Assembly (NCBI GenBank): GCA_012719125.1 | Contig: JAAYAY010000328.1 | Location: 62,001-126,000, forward strand | Reading direction: 5' to 3' | DNA: 64,000 bases | Source: Planctomycetaceae bacterium | GTDB lineage: Bacteria > Planctomycetota > Planctomycetia > Pirellulales > Thermoguttaceae | Shown here: positions 52,797 to 61,729 of the stretch, piece after piece | Layout: every line of letters begins with the position of its first letter | How positions within the stretch are numbered: position 1 is the stretch's first letter | Notes under the pieces: model-generated | Database searches by the model: none | What the model was told of the DNA's origin: nothing | Seen by the model: only the letters and a program-made list of their open reading frames with translations | Position numbers and translations under genes: made by a program

Positions 52797-52876
52797 TTTG
52801 CGTGCTGGGCTTGTGCGCATGGTGCGCGCAAGTTCTTGTAGAGGTTGGGTTGCGGGCTTGCCCCGCTTTGGGAGGA
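52797..52876. repeat. Composite dispersed repeat, inverted copy providing a gene leader
   Basis: GGTTGGGTTGCGGGCTTGCC followed by CCGC matches, inverted, the end of 18697-18850, and the preceding CTTGTGCGCATGGTGCGCGC matches its diverged tail. The copy ends in TTTGGGAGG, the ribosome site of the 52885 gene. Confidence 0.75.
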
Positions 52877-52884
52877 TAGATCGC

Positions 52885-55335
52885 ATGAACTCGCGTGTTG
52901 ACGGCCTGATGAAGAGCCTGTGTTGTTGCCTGGCGATCGTCGGCGGCATTTCGAGCGTTGCAGCGGCTGCCGACGTGGAGCAATGGGGAGTGTGGGAGAC
53001 GGCCCTGGAGGGTCCCCGCGACGGCAATCCCTATCTCACCGTCGAATGCTCGGCGGTTATTGAGCAGGGCGAGCAGCGTTTCACCGTTCCGGGGTTTTAC
53101 GACGGGGAGGGCGCCTACCGCATTCGTTTTTCGCCGCCAACGCAGGGCTCGTGGCGCTTTGAAACGCGAAGCAACCGACCCGAGCTCAGCGGCCGGCAAG
53201 GGACCTTTGAGGTTGGACCGCCCACGCCCGGCAACCACGGCCCGGTACGGCCCTACAAGACGTTCTATCTGCGTTACGCCGACGGCGCCGCGTATCATCA
53301 GTTCGGCACGACCTGCTATGCCTGGATCCACCAGACGCGGGAGCTTCAGGAGCAGACGCTCAAGACGTTGGCAACTTCGCCCTTCAACAAGATCCGCTTT
53401 TGCGTGTTTCCGAAGTCGTATGCCTACAACCAGAATGAGCCGGAGCTGTTTCCTTTCCAGAAAAAGGCGGGCGGCGAGTTCGACTTCGACCGTCCCGATC
53501 CGGCCTATTGGCGGCATCTCGAAGGGCGGATTCTCGACCTCGAGCGGCTGGGGATCGAAGCCGACCTGATCCTCTGGCATCCCTACGATCGCTGGGGTTT
53601 CGCCGACATGAATGACGCCCAGGACGATCGCTACCTGCGCTACGCGATCGCCCGGCTTTCGGCGTATCGCAATGTGTGGTGGTCGCTAGCCAACGAGTTC
53701 GACTTCATGACCGACCGCCCCAAGGGCCACCGCGGCAACAAGCAGATGGGCGACTGGGACCGCTTTTTCCAGATCCTCGCGAAGGAAGATCCCCACGGCC
53801 GGATGCGAGGCATCCACAACGGGCGGGTCTGGTACGACCACACGAAGGGCTGGGTCACCCATGCGAGCGTGCAGAGCTCGAACATGGAAGGGGGCGTGGA
53901 GTATCGCCGCCAGTTCCAGAAGCCGGTGATCTACGACGAATGCCGTTATGAGGGCAACGTCGCGCAAGGCTGGGGCAATCTGGACGCGAAGACCATGACA
54001 CAGCGATTCTGGCTGGGCACCCTCGGCGGTTGCTATGTCGGCCACGGGGAGACCTACAAGCATCCCGAAGACATCCTCTGGTGGTCGAAGGGGGGCGTGC
54101 TGCACGGCGAAAGTCCGCGGCGGATCGGGTGGCTCAAGGACCTGATGGCCGAGGCGCCGCCGTTTGACGAACTGGAACCGCTGGGCAACGACCAGGGCCG
54201 TTACCTGCTGGCGAAGAACGGCGAGTACTACCTGCTGTATTGCGTCGACACGCGCCCCCAGACGGTTGAGCTGGGAGGTTCCCGACCCTACAAGGTCGAC
54301 CTGGTTGATCCGTGGGAGATGACCGTGCTGCCCCTGGGCACGGCACAGAGCGGCGAGAGCGTCGTTCGCCCCGTGGGGCCTGACGTTGCTTATCGTTTCA
54401 CACCCTACGGCGACGGCGAACCGCGGCGGCCCGAGGTGAAGATTTCGGCGTCGGCGACCGAAGGCATCGCGCCCTTGACGGTGAGGTTCGACGCCAAGAC
54501 CGACGCTGCACCGGTTTGGCAGTTCGGCGACGGTTCCCGTTCGACGGAGACTGCGCCGACGCACGTTTATCGGGAGCCCGGCATCTACCGCGTCACGCTT
54601 CGCGTGGCTGATGCGGGGGGCGCCGAGGCCGCCGACATGATTCAGATTGCCGTGGATCGCAATACGACCGAGCCGATCGTCCGGGCCGGCTTCGTCCGCG
54701 GCGAGAAACCCGAGCTTTCCCTCAAGGGCACCGCGAAGCGGGGCGAGGGGGGAAGCATCGTTTTCTCCGAAACGGAACCGTGGGGCTGGGGCGAGGCAAG
54801 TGATGATGCGCTCGAGCCGCTTTGCGGCCTGCGTTCCTTCACGATCACGGGATGGCTGAAACCGGCGAGCCTGAAGACCGGGTCGGGCGGCAATCGCGTC
54901 GTCTTCTGTCTGATGAAGGACCGCTCCGGAATCGACCTGGTTTGCCACTCCGACGGCCGCATGCGGCTGTCGGTGAATGAGTGGCCCGACCGCGTTCAGA
55001 ACGACAGCTCAGCGGGGACACTGGTGGTCGGCCGCTGGACGCGGTTCGCGGTGACCTACGACGCCGGCAAGGCGAGCGACAACGTCTCGTGGTACTTCAG
55101 CGAGCCGCAGGAGTTGCCCGGCGGCGCGTCGCTCGTGCTCGACTGCCGAACGACCTACGATGCCGGCCCGGTGGACAACCGCGTGGGCCCGCTGGCGATC
55201 GGCAACTTCAACCGGACGATGCACAGCTACGGGCTGGACCGGCAGTTTCGGGGCGAGGTTCGGGAGCTGGAGATTGTGGGCAGCCGGATCAGCGGGCGTG
55301 GTGCGTTGCCGGTGGAGGAGTTGAATCGACGGTGA
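52885..55335 (+). CDS. Large secreted glycoside hydrolase (DUF5060 / DUF4038-type) with PKD and LamG domains
   Basis: An 816-aa exported protein. Signal peptide at 1-28 (SLCCCLAIVGGISSVAAAA). Residues 30-120 resemble DUF5060 (EQWGVWETALEGPRDGNPYL). A TIM-barrel hydrolase of the DUF4038 kind follows, about 125-470: FGTTCYAWIHQT, ADLILWHPYDRWGF, RNVWWSLANEFDFM (acid/base Glu) and KPVIYDECRYEGNV (nucleophile Glu). Then come a DUF5605-like beta-domain, a PKD domain (about 520-600, VWQFGDGSRSTETAPTHVY) and a C-terminal LamG/ConA-like lectin fold (about 620-800). It probably cleaves a complex polysaccharide; substrate unknown. ATG 52885 is set by GGGAGG in the repeat directly upstream. Confidence 0.85.
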   Translation: MNSRVDGLMKSLCCCLAIVGGISSVAAAADVEQWGVWETALEGPRDGNPYLTVECSAVIEQGEQRFTVPGFYDGEGAYRIRFSPPTQGSWRFETRSNRPELSGRQGTFEVGPPTPGNHGPVRPYKTFYLRYADGAAYHQFGTTCYAWIHQTRELQEQTLKTLATSPFNKIRFCVFPKSYAYNQNEPELFPFQKKAGGEFDFDRPDPAYWRHLEGRILDLERLGIEADLILWHPYDRWGFADMNDAQDDRYLRYAIARLSAYRNVWWSLANEFDFMTDRPKGHRGNKQMGDWDRFFQILAKEDPHGRMRGIHNGRVWYDHTKGWVTHASVQSSNMEGGVEYRRQFQKPVIYDECRYEGNVAQGWGNLDAKTMTQRFWLGTLGGCYVGHGETYKHPEDILWWSKGGVLHGESPRRIGWLKDLMAEAPPFDELEPLGNDQGRYLLAKNGEYYLLYCVDTRPQTVELGGSRPYKVDLVDPWEMTVLPLGTAQSGESVVRPVGPDVAYRFTPYGDGEPRRPEVKISASATEGIAPLTVRFDAKTDAAPVWQFGDGSRSTETAPTHVYREPGIYRVTLRVADAGGAEAADMIQIAVDRNTTEPIVRAGFVRGEKPELSLKGTAKRGEGGSIVFSETEPWGWGEASDDALEPLCGLRSFTITGWLKPASLKTGSGGNRVVFCLMKDRSGIDLVCHSDGRMRLSVNEWPDRVQNDSSAGTLVVGRWTRFAVTYDAGKASDNVSWYFSEPQELPGGASLVLDCRTTYDAGPVDNRVGPLAIGNFNRTMHSYGLDRQFRGEVRELEIVGSRISGRGALPVEELNRR

Positions 55336-55672
55336 CCGGGCTCGCAGCGAGTGAATGACGAAGGGCGTTTCGGTGGTTGAGGGGGATCGTGGCGCGGGAC
55401 GGTTTGCGTGCCGGGCAGTGTTGCGGATATCCGGGATATCCGGGGACACGAACCGAAATCGGCAAGATGGAAAGAGGTGAATGCTGCCCACAACCGCGTG
55501 ATCGGTTCGCGTCCGTGGAATCCCGCGGATTCTGCGGAAGAAGCAGAAAAGAAGATGGGGGAAAGGAAAATGTTGGTCGGTTGGGCCAAGTTTCCTCAGA
55601 TCGGGCAGCGTAACTGCGCGAGAAGTGCGAAGATGTAGACGAGAACGACGAAGATTACGGTGAGCGGCCTGT
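55336..55672. other. Intergenic region after the glycoside hydrolase
   Basis: About 335 nt between convergent genes. Contains the palindromic CGGATATCCGGGATATCCGG (55417-55436) and an A/G-rich GGAAGAAGCAGAAAAGAAG tract. No gene or clear T-tailed terminator was recognised. Confidence 0.5.
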
Positions 55673-56221
55673 TCACACCATGTTGTCTTTGTCGTCAAGT
55701 TTAAGCGAGTCCAGCATCCTTTGAGCATGTCGGAGAAGATCTTCGATATCGACCAGTGCGTCCGATCCAAAGGCGACGACCTGTGCGGGAACGTCACGTC
55801 CCTCCATCACGTGGTCAAGAAGAAATGACCAGATGGGTGGTGCCAACGAACGGAAGCCGAGATCGCGAAGTCTATCAGCCGGGTGGATTTTGGTAACGGG
55901 CACGTCAAGGGAGGCGGCGATCCCTTTGCGGATCCGCTTGACCAACTCGGGATCGTGATCCGGGAAATGGTCCAGGAATTCTCCCTCTGTGACGTCTGGT
56001 CGAGCTTGGAGTTCTCGTTGAACGGCACGCCAAGCGCGACGGTATCGAAGGTTGTCGCGCAAGGCGCAGATGAAGACCGCCAAGGCGATGCAGAACCCGA
56101 GTCCACCACCCAAGCCCGCTCCCTCGGCGATGCTGGTGTCAGCATCGAAAAGGGAAGCTATGAAGGCAACGGCGAAAACGGCGAGTCCGACGATCGCCGA
56201 ACATCCAATGATCCCACGCAT
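55673..56221 (-). CDS. Membrane protein with acyl-carrier-like C-terminal domain
   Basis: A 182-aa protein. Two N-terminal membrane helices (GIIGCSAIVGLAVFAVAFIA and GGGLGFCIALAVFICAL) precede a basic linker and a helical domain VKRIRKGIAASLDVPVTKIH-PADRLRDLGF. The latter resembles acyl carrier protein helices I-II, but the phosphopantetheine Ser is not evident (the usual DSL is DLGF). The end (LVDIEDLLRHAQRMLDSLKL) is helical. ATG 56221 is used; TTG 56245 is possible. Function unknown; an inactive carrier-like protein-protein module is the most I can suggest. Confidence 0.6.
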   Translation of the reverse strand: MRGIIGCSAIVGLAVFAVAFIASLFDADTSIAEGAGLGGGLGFCIALAVFICALRDNLRYRRAWRAVQRELQARPDVTEGEFLDHFPDHDPELVKRIRKGIAASLDVPVTKIHPADRLRDLGFRSLAPPIWSFLLDHVMEGRDVPAQVVAFGSDALVDIEDLLRHAQRMLDSLKLDDKDNMV

Positions 56222-56317
56222 GATACTTTGAGGACCCGTCAGCAATTCTCGCAGATGACATTGATGATTGTAGTGAGGAGTTCCGGCATGATGCGACCGT
56301 TTCCAGGTAGAACGCGT

Positions 56318-56432
56318 AACATGGTGGGCCGCGTTGGCGTTTTGGTTGTGGATTGCGGTTCACAACTGGCACGCGTTCGATAAGGCGAACGAATACCGTC
56401 TTGGTTCACTTGGCCCACCCTACGGGCTACGG
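56318..56432. repeat. Inverted-repeat element (GGTGGGCC ... GGCCCACC)
   Basis: ACATGGTGGGCC at the left pairs with GGCCCACC at 56410-56417, followed by CTACGGGCTAC; the interior (about 70 nt) holds smaller arms GAACGCGTGCC-type sequence. The arrangement looks like a small non-coding dispersed element. It occupies the gap between two minus-strand genes, of which the ceramidase-like gene ends at 56439. Confidence 0.6.
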
Positions 56433-56438
56433 GCAGGA

Positions 56439-57818
56439 TTAGTGCGTCTCCGTCTTCTTTGCCAGTTCGTGCACCTTGTCGACCATGAGTTTCTCGACCG
56501 ACGGTGCGAACGGGCCGGGGAACGAGGTGTAGAGCATGGCGCCGCCGCCTTCGTAGCCGCCCTCTTCGAGAACGCGGAAGGAGGGGAGGTAGCCGAAAAC
56601 GTCGTTGGAGTAGCCGGCGACCCAGACGGCCGGGCCGGCCAGCTCCGACTTGAACCGGAGCGAGTAGTCGACCACGGTCTCCCCGGGCAATGCCACCAGG
56701 ATCAGGTCTGAGCCGAACCGCACCACCTGCACCGGAACGGAATAGCTGGTGCAGAGCTTTCCCGACTCCTCCAGTTCCTTGAGCAACACGTCTGCGTGCT
56801 GCTTCTCCCATTTGTTCTTGGATTGCGCTGCTTCCTCAAGCTGCTCGCGGTTGGGCGGTTCGGCGAACTCGAGAGTGACCTCACCCAGGGCCGTGCGAAG
56901 CGGGCCGTGGACCGGCCTGGCGACGGTTTGCAGGGCGGCCTCCACACCGTTCGACAGCGCCCGGCCATGCTGCCGGCACAATTCGAGTTCGCCTCGTGGA
57001 TAGGGATTCTGGTCGGCGCCGCATCCCTGCACGAACAAGGCCGTCACGCCGGGATGGGCTTCTTCCAGGTTGCGCTGGGCAAAACCGGAGTAGTCGCCGC
57101 AGTACTGGTAGAAGCTGAGTGTCGTCGAATGGCAAGCGTAGCCGAACAGCAGGGCCTTCAGCTTTTTGTCGGGCCCGGCGACCTGGAGCACGGGCACGTC
57201 GTGATCGACCGGACCGTCGGGATTGGGATGGTTGCTGAAGCCGTTCTTCATCGGAGTCCGGCGGTTCATGGCGAAGCCTGCCCGGGCATGGCAGTAGCTC
57301 AGAGAGACAGGCGACAGATCGTCGATCGCCTTGCCGACCACTTCGAGCAGTTTCTGTTGCAGGGTCTCCAGGTAAGCCCGGCACTGCTCGGCGCGGTCGG
57401 TGGGCAGATAGACCTTATTGGGACGCAGTTCGGGGCCGCAGTGCGTGTGCGAAGCGTTGACGAGCAGGGCTTGGGGCGGCAACCCGTACTTCCGGCCCAC
57501 CTGGGCCTCCAGCCAGTTGCGGACGTCTCTGGGGATGCTGATCAGGTCGAGAGTGACGACGGCCAGCCGGGCGCCGGCAGCGTCTTCGAGAACCAAGGAT
57601 TTGGCATTCAGGTCGTGAACCTTGCCCTCGGCCGGTTTGTCGCGAGACGCATAGCCGGCCATCCACATCATTTCATCGGGCGTGATGACAACGGCAGCGG
57701 TACCTGCCTTCCATTCAACTTCCGGCTCCGCAGCCTGAACGGGCGGCAGGCCCGGCCGGGCAACCAGGGCGAAAAGGGCGATCCACAAAGACGCTCGGAC
57801 AACAACAGGGCTGCGCAT
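56439..57818 (-). CDS. Neutral/alkaline ceramidase-like secreted protein
   Basis: A 459-aa exported protein with a signal peptide (LWIALFALVARPGLPPVQA). The N-terminal domain of neutral/alkaline non-lysosomal ceramidases is clear: AGTAAVVITPDEMMWMAGYA, zinc-binding NASHTHCGPE, DHDVPVLQV, FGYACHSTTL and FVQGCGADQNPYPRG. In characterised ceramidases the zinc site is SHTHSGP; here Ser is Cys (HTHCGP). The second half is shorter than in true ceramidases and lacks their C-terminal Ig-like domain. The planctomycete proteins of this type have unknown substrates, perhaps lipids or sugars. ATG 57818 is preceded by GGAGAAG. Confidence 0.83.
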   Translation of the reverse strand: MRSPVVVRASLWIALFALVARPGLPPVQAAEPEVEWKAGTAAVVITPDEMMWMAGYASRDKPAEGKVHDLNAKSLVLEDAAGARLAVVTLDLISIPRDVRNWLEAQVGRKYGLPPQALLVNASHTHCGPELRPNKVYLPTDRAEQCRAYLETLQQKLLEVVGKAIDDLSPVSLSYCHARAGFAMNRRTPMKNGFSNHPNPDGPVDHDVPVLQVAGPDKKLKALLFGYACHSTTLSFYQYCGDYSGFAQRNLEEAHPGVTALFVQGCGADQNPYPRGELELCRQHGRALSNGVEAALQTVARPVHGPLRTALGEVTLEFAEPPNREQLEEAAQSKNKWEKQHADVLLKELEESGKLCTSYSVPVQVVRFGSDLILVALPGETVVDYSLRFKSELAGPAVWVAGYSNDVFGYLPSFRVLEEGGYEGGGAMLYTSFPGPFAPSVEKLMVDKVHELAKKTETH

Positions 57819-57942
57819 CGGTACTTCTCCGTCACAGGGGCAGAATCGGCCAATCAGACTGTGATGGATGTTACCACGGGGAAGATCGCGATGCGAGCAG
57901 GCGGGTTGAAATCAAATCTCACCGCCGCGTGGTAGGATTCTA

Positions 57943-58944
57943 TTACTCCCGGTTGCCGGCAGCAACACCAGTTGGAGCGGGGGAGGAAGAGACGTGCCGG
58001 CGCTCGACGACCGCGGCTTCCGGCTTGGGCGCCGCTTCTCGAACGGCGGCGGGCCTGGTTTGCAGAGCGTGGAGGAGGAATTTGCCGGATCGCTGGCGGT
58101 AGGCGTTGCGATCGACGTGGACCGCCTCGGCATGCCGCGCGCCGGGAACAATCCAGAGCTGGCACTGCCCGCCGATCTGGGAGGCTAGGGTGCGGACGGC
58201 GTCGAGGCCTACGTGCACGTCGTTACGCCCGTGGATCATCAGGACGGGCACGTGGACCTGCGGGGCGATGTTGGCCAGGTCGAATGCCGGTTTCGGACGG
58301 CGTCGAATTAGACGTGTGGCCAGGCACCGCCACCAACCGATCTTGCCCGTGGCACGGCGCGAGGGCGAGGCTCCCGGAAACGGCTCAATACTGTCGAGGA
58401 CGAGGGCATGAATCGCCGATTCTTCGGCGGCCGCACAGAGGGCGATGGCGGCTCCCTTGCCGACCCCGAAAACACCCAGGCGAGGCTTGGTGGAGGAGGA
58501 CCGTGAAACAGCGGCTCGCACGGCGGCTCGCAGGTCCGCCACATCGGCCTTGGTCACCTCAAAGGCGTCGTCCCAGCGGCACGGGGCTTCATTCCGGCCG
58601 TGGCGGCGATAGTTGAAGGTGAACACGTCGAAGCCGACGGAGCGCAGATGCTCGACATAGGACAGGGCATTCCAACGATCGCCGTTCAACTCGTGGCTGT
58701 AGACGACGATTCCCGCGATCTCCTCGGCCAAACGGGGGAGATACGTGCCGACCAGGCCGGTTCCGTCGCCGGTCTCGAAACGGATCTCTTCGCCCTCCTC
58801 GATGGGCTCGCGCCAGTGGGTGGGCAGCCAGGGCCGCCGCCGGCACGACTCGTCCGCCACCGCGATGGGCAGAACGCGAGCCACGACGTTCAACACGAGG
58901 GCCAGCAGAAGGAGAATAAGAAGCAATCCGAAGATGCTACTCAC
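57943..58944 (-). CDS. Alpha/beta-hydrolase-fold protein without the nucleophile serine
   Basis: A membrane-anchored alpha/beta hydrolase of about 333 aa. One N-terminal helix (SSIFGLLLILLLLALVLNVV) is followed by the canonical fold: VVYSHELNGDRWNAL (oxyanion HxxNG region), FTFNYRRHGRNE, the nucleophile elbow VFGVGKGAAIAL, VLMIHGRNDVHVG (acid Asp) and GARHAEA (His). In active enzymes the elbow is GxSxG; here it is G-V-G-K-G, Ser replaced by Gly (GGC instead of AGC, one base). Asp and His are retained. It is probably catalytically dead, or has acquired a binding role. Start GTG 58944 gives the helix at the N-terminus; the extension to 59031 is less likely. Confidence 0.8.
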   Translation of the reverse strand: MSSIFGLLLILLLLALVLNVVARVLPIAVADESCRRRPWLPTHWREPIEEGEEIRFETGDGTGLVGTYLPRLAEEIAGIVVYSHELNGDRWNALSYVEHLRSVGFDVFTFNYRRHGRNEAPCRWDDAFEVTKADVADLRAAVRAAVSRSSSTKPRLGVFGVGKGAAIALCAAAEESAIHALVLDSIEPFPGASPSRRATGKIGWWRCLATRLIRRRPKPAFDLANIAPQVHVPVLMIHGRNDVHVGLDAVRTLASQIGGQCQLWIVPGARHAEAVHVDRNAYRQRSGKFLLHALQTRPAAVREAAPKPEAAVVERRHVSSSPAPTGVAAGNRE

Positions 58945-59417
58945 GGCGATCCCGTCGCAGAGACAATGTTCGTCAGAAAGAGCGTCCGGCCATGTGACGT
59001 ACAAGGAGTTGACAGCGACCTCGGACAGCAAGCGACCGGCTTGCCTCGTCCGCGATCAGGCGCTGCGGAGGCGTACACCGCTCCCATTCCGCTAACACTC
59101 GCAGCGTGCTTAGAAAGCTCCATTTTACTCGCCGCGGTCCGCTCGCCGACCCCACCACCGGGCGGATTTCGCCAGGATTTGTGGGGGTAGGGCACGAAAC
59201 GCTGTTTCCAGCCATCCGTTATGGGGATGGGAATTCCACCAACCGAGGGCGTTCACCAGCTACGGGGCGTTCTGGGATGGTTGGCAATCCTCGCCTGCGG
59301 CAGCGGGTTAAACGAGTGTGTCGCAAAGGTTTCGGTTCTCTGCACCACCCCGAAGTGGCACTGCTTTCACAGAGCGAAAGACGACAATAGGACAGTCATT
59401 GGTTCGGCAGTCGATAT
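58945..59417. other. Intergenic region between the hydrolase and prc genes
   Basis: About 470 nt read through by no recognisable gene. GC-rich. Open frames on both strands (up to about 95 codons) lack ribosome sites and family signals. No terminator with a clear T-tract was found for prc, whose stop lies at the right border of this gap. Confidence 0.5.
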
Positions 59418-61481
59418 CTAACGGGATTGGGCCAACAGCACGAGGTTCAGGTAGTCGACGGCGATGGCGATGGCTTCGTCGAGATACATCTCGCGTTTGA
59501 CACCCGACTCGTTCCCGTCCACAACGTCTTCGAAGGCCTCTTGCTCCTCCTTGTCGGCGTCGATCTTCTCGAGTTCGGCACGGAACTTCTCTTCGTTCAA
59601 CGTGATGGTCTGGCGGTCCTTCTGTTCGAGATAGAGTTCGACGTTGCGCTTGACTCGCTGAAAATCCTCAGACTTGTCGCAGCGTTTGCTGGAGAGGAGA
59701 CGCAACTGCTGGCGAATTGCATCGTTGACCTGTCCGTAGTTCTTGTGATCGGCCGGTTCGACCTGGTCGAAGGCGACCGCGTAGTCCAGGTCGGACTCGC
59801 CCACGTCGTAATGGGTCGTCATGGAAGGGATTTCGATATCGGCGACGACGCCCCGATTCTGGGTGCTGGCGCCGCTGGGACGATAGAACTGTTGCATGGT
59901 GATTTTGAGGGCACCGTAGGGGGGCGGGTTGCGCATCCCTTGAAACAGTTGCAGTCCCAGATCCATGAGACTTTGCACGGTGCCTTTTCCGTGGGTCGAG
60001 TGGTCGCCGATGATGAGTCCGCGACCGTAGTCTTGAATAGCCCCGGCGAGGATTTCGCTAGCGCTGGCGCTGAATTTGCTGGTCATGACCACGAGCGGAC
60101 CTTTCCACAGGATGCTCGTGTCGTTGTCTTCATAAGCCTGGACGTAGCCGTCGGGACCCTTGACCTGCACGACCGGTCCGCCTTCGATGAACAATCCCGT
60201 CAGGTTGATGGCTTCCTGGAGCGAACCGCCGCCGTTGCGGCGGAGATCGAGGACCACGGCATCGACCCGCTGCGAGTTGAAATCCTCCAGAATCTTCCGC
60301 ACGTCGCGGGTCGTACTTCGGAAGTCCGGATCGCCTCGCCGTGCGCCGTCCATGTCGAGGTAGAAACTCGGCAGATTGATCACGCCGATCTTGAACGGCT
60401 CTCCCGAAGGTTTTGTGCCGTGCTCGAAGACCGCCTGCTGAGCCTCGCTGTCCTTCAATTCGATCTTGTCACGCTGGATGTTGATGATGCGACGGTTCAG
60501 CCCGTCGGTATCCGTAACTTCCAGCCGCACGATCGTGCCGGCTTTGCCGCGGATTCTGTCGACGACCTCGCGGAGCTTCATGTCGACGACGTCCTCGATC
60601 TCTCCGTCAGTGCCCTGGCCGACGCCGATGATCCGGTCTTCGGCCTTGAGGCCGCCTTCCTTGTCGGCAGCCCCTTCGGGGATGATCTTGTTGACGACCG
60701 TATAGCCGTCGATGGACCGCAATTCGGCCCCGATTCCGTCGAGTTCGAGCCGCATCTGGATCTCGAAGTTGGTGTAGGAATTGGGCGACATGTAGGTCGT
60801 ATGGGGATCGAAGGACATGGTCAGCGCCGACAGGTACATCTCCAGGAGTTCGTCCCGGTCGGTTTGGTGCATTCGCTTGGCGAAACTGACATAGCGGCGC
60901 CGCACCTTTTCCTTCTGCTTCTCCTCCGTCAAGCCTTCGTCGTCCACCCGGAGACGCAGCAGATCGAACTTGATCCGCTTGCGCCAGAGTTCGCGAGCTT
61001 CGGCCTCGTTGGTCGCATACTGAGCCACATCCGGGTCGCGAATGATCTGTTCATCGAGGGTGAAATCGTGCTTCATCTCGATGGCCTCCTCGGCCCAGGC
61101 CACCCGTTCGTCGATTCGCTTGAGGAAGACCCGAAAGACGTCGTAGGCGAACTGGATCTCACCCTTCTGGATCTGATCGTCGAGCAGCAGCCGCTGCTTT
61201 TCGAAAGCGTCGATATCCGATTGCAGGAAATAGACCTTCATCGGATCGAGCGTCTTCAGGTACATGTCGAGAAATCGCTTGGAAATCTCGTCGTCGAGCT
61301 CGTGCTTCGACAGGTGCTGTTCCTGGATGTAGTACGAGACCAACTTGGTGATCTGCTTGTCGAGGGGCGTCGGTCCCACCGGATCTGCCGAGGCCGGAAG
61401 CCAGGCTCCCGAAAGGAGAATGCCCGCCAGGACGAGCAGGGGAAGCCCATATCGACATGCCGACGGCTTGCACAACGTCAT
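59418..61481 (-). CDS. prc: Carboxy-terminal processing protease (Prc/Tsp, S41A)
   Basis: A 687-aa periplasmic protease with a signal peptide ending near ASADPV. An N-terminal helical region of about 200 residues typical of Prc/Tsp (DPMKVYFLQSDIDAF) is present. A PDZ domain at about 235-330 (IGAELRSIDGYTVVNKIIPE) and the S41 core follow: VVLDLRRNGGGSLQEA, catalytic Ser in SKFSASASEILAGA and catalytic Lys in HGKGTVQS. The C-terminal helical domain typical of Tsp, not found in short CtpA, is also present. It degrades or trims periplasmic proteins from the C-terminus. ATG 61481 has AGAGG about 8 nt upstream. A single-gene unit. Confidence 0.93.
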   Translation of the reverse strand: MTLCKPSACRYGLPLLVLAGILLSGAWLPASADPVGPTPLDKQITKLVSYYIQEQHLSKHELDDEISKRFLDMYLKTLDPMKVYFLQSDIDAFEKQRLLLDDQIQKGEIQFAYDVFRVFLKRIDERVAWAEEAIEMKHDFTLDEQIIRDPDVAQYATNEAEARELWRKRIKFDLLRLRVDDEGLTEEKQKEKVRRRYVSFAKRMHQTDRDELLEMYLSALTMSFDPHTTYMSPNSYTNFEIQMRLELDGIGAELRSIDGYTVVNKIIPEGAADKEGGLKAEDRIIGVGQGTDGEIEDVVDMKLREVVDRIRGKAGTIVRLEVTDTDGLNRRIINIQRDKIELKDSEAQQAVFEHGTKPSGEPFKIGVINLPSFYLDMDGARRGDPDFRSTTRDVRKILEDFNSQRVDAVVLDLRRNGGGSLQEAINLTGLFIEGGPVVQVKGPDGYVQAYEDNDTSILWKGPLVVMTSKFSASASEILAGAIQDYGRGLIIGDHSTHGKGTVQSLMDLGLQLFQGMRNPPPYGALKITMQQFYRPSGASTQNRGVVADIEIPSMTTHYDVGESDLDYAVAFDQVEPADHKNYGQVNDAIRQQLRLLSSKRCDKSEDFQRVKRNVELYLEQKDRQTITLNEEKFRAELEKIDADKEEQEAFEDVVDGNESGVKREMYLDEAIAIAVDYLNLVLLAQSR

Positions 61482-61729
61482 TCAGAAATCCTCTTCATAC
61501 TTAGGCGGGAAAAGACTGCCAGTACTGCGATATTGTCGCTACGCATGGTAATGGCGATCACGAAACCGAACAAGGTCGACCTAAGGGCCGCCTCTTTCCA
61601 TCATACGCGAAATCGCGGCGGAGGTTTCTCCAATACTTCCACCCCCCATTGTGGCTGGCACCTGGTTGGAGGTCGAAATCCGGACGATTCCCGTTTTGTT
61701 TCGAATCTCAGAGTCCGGTCATCTGGCGG

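Larger units (their letters stand above)
52216..52884. other. Long repeat-bearing intergenic region
   Basis: About 670 nt. From left to right: a degenerate CACGAAATACACGAAGGA tract (52267-52290), a minus-strand promoter-like element (52394-52421), a 100-codon open frame of unknown status (52475-52777) and a dispersed repeat (52797-52876) that ends in the ribosome site of the next gene. Confidence 0.6.
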
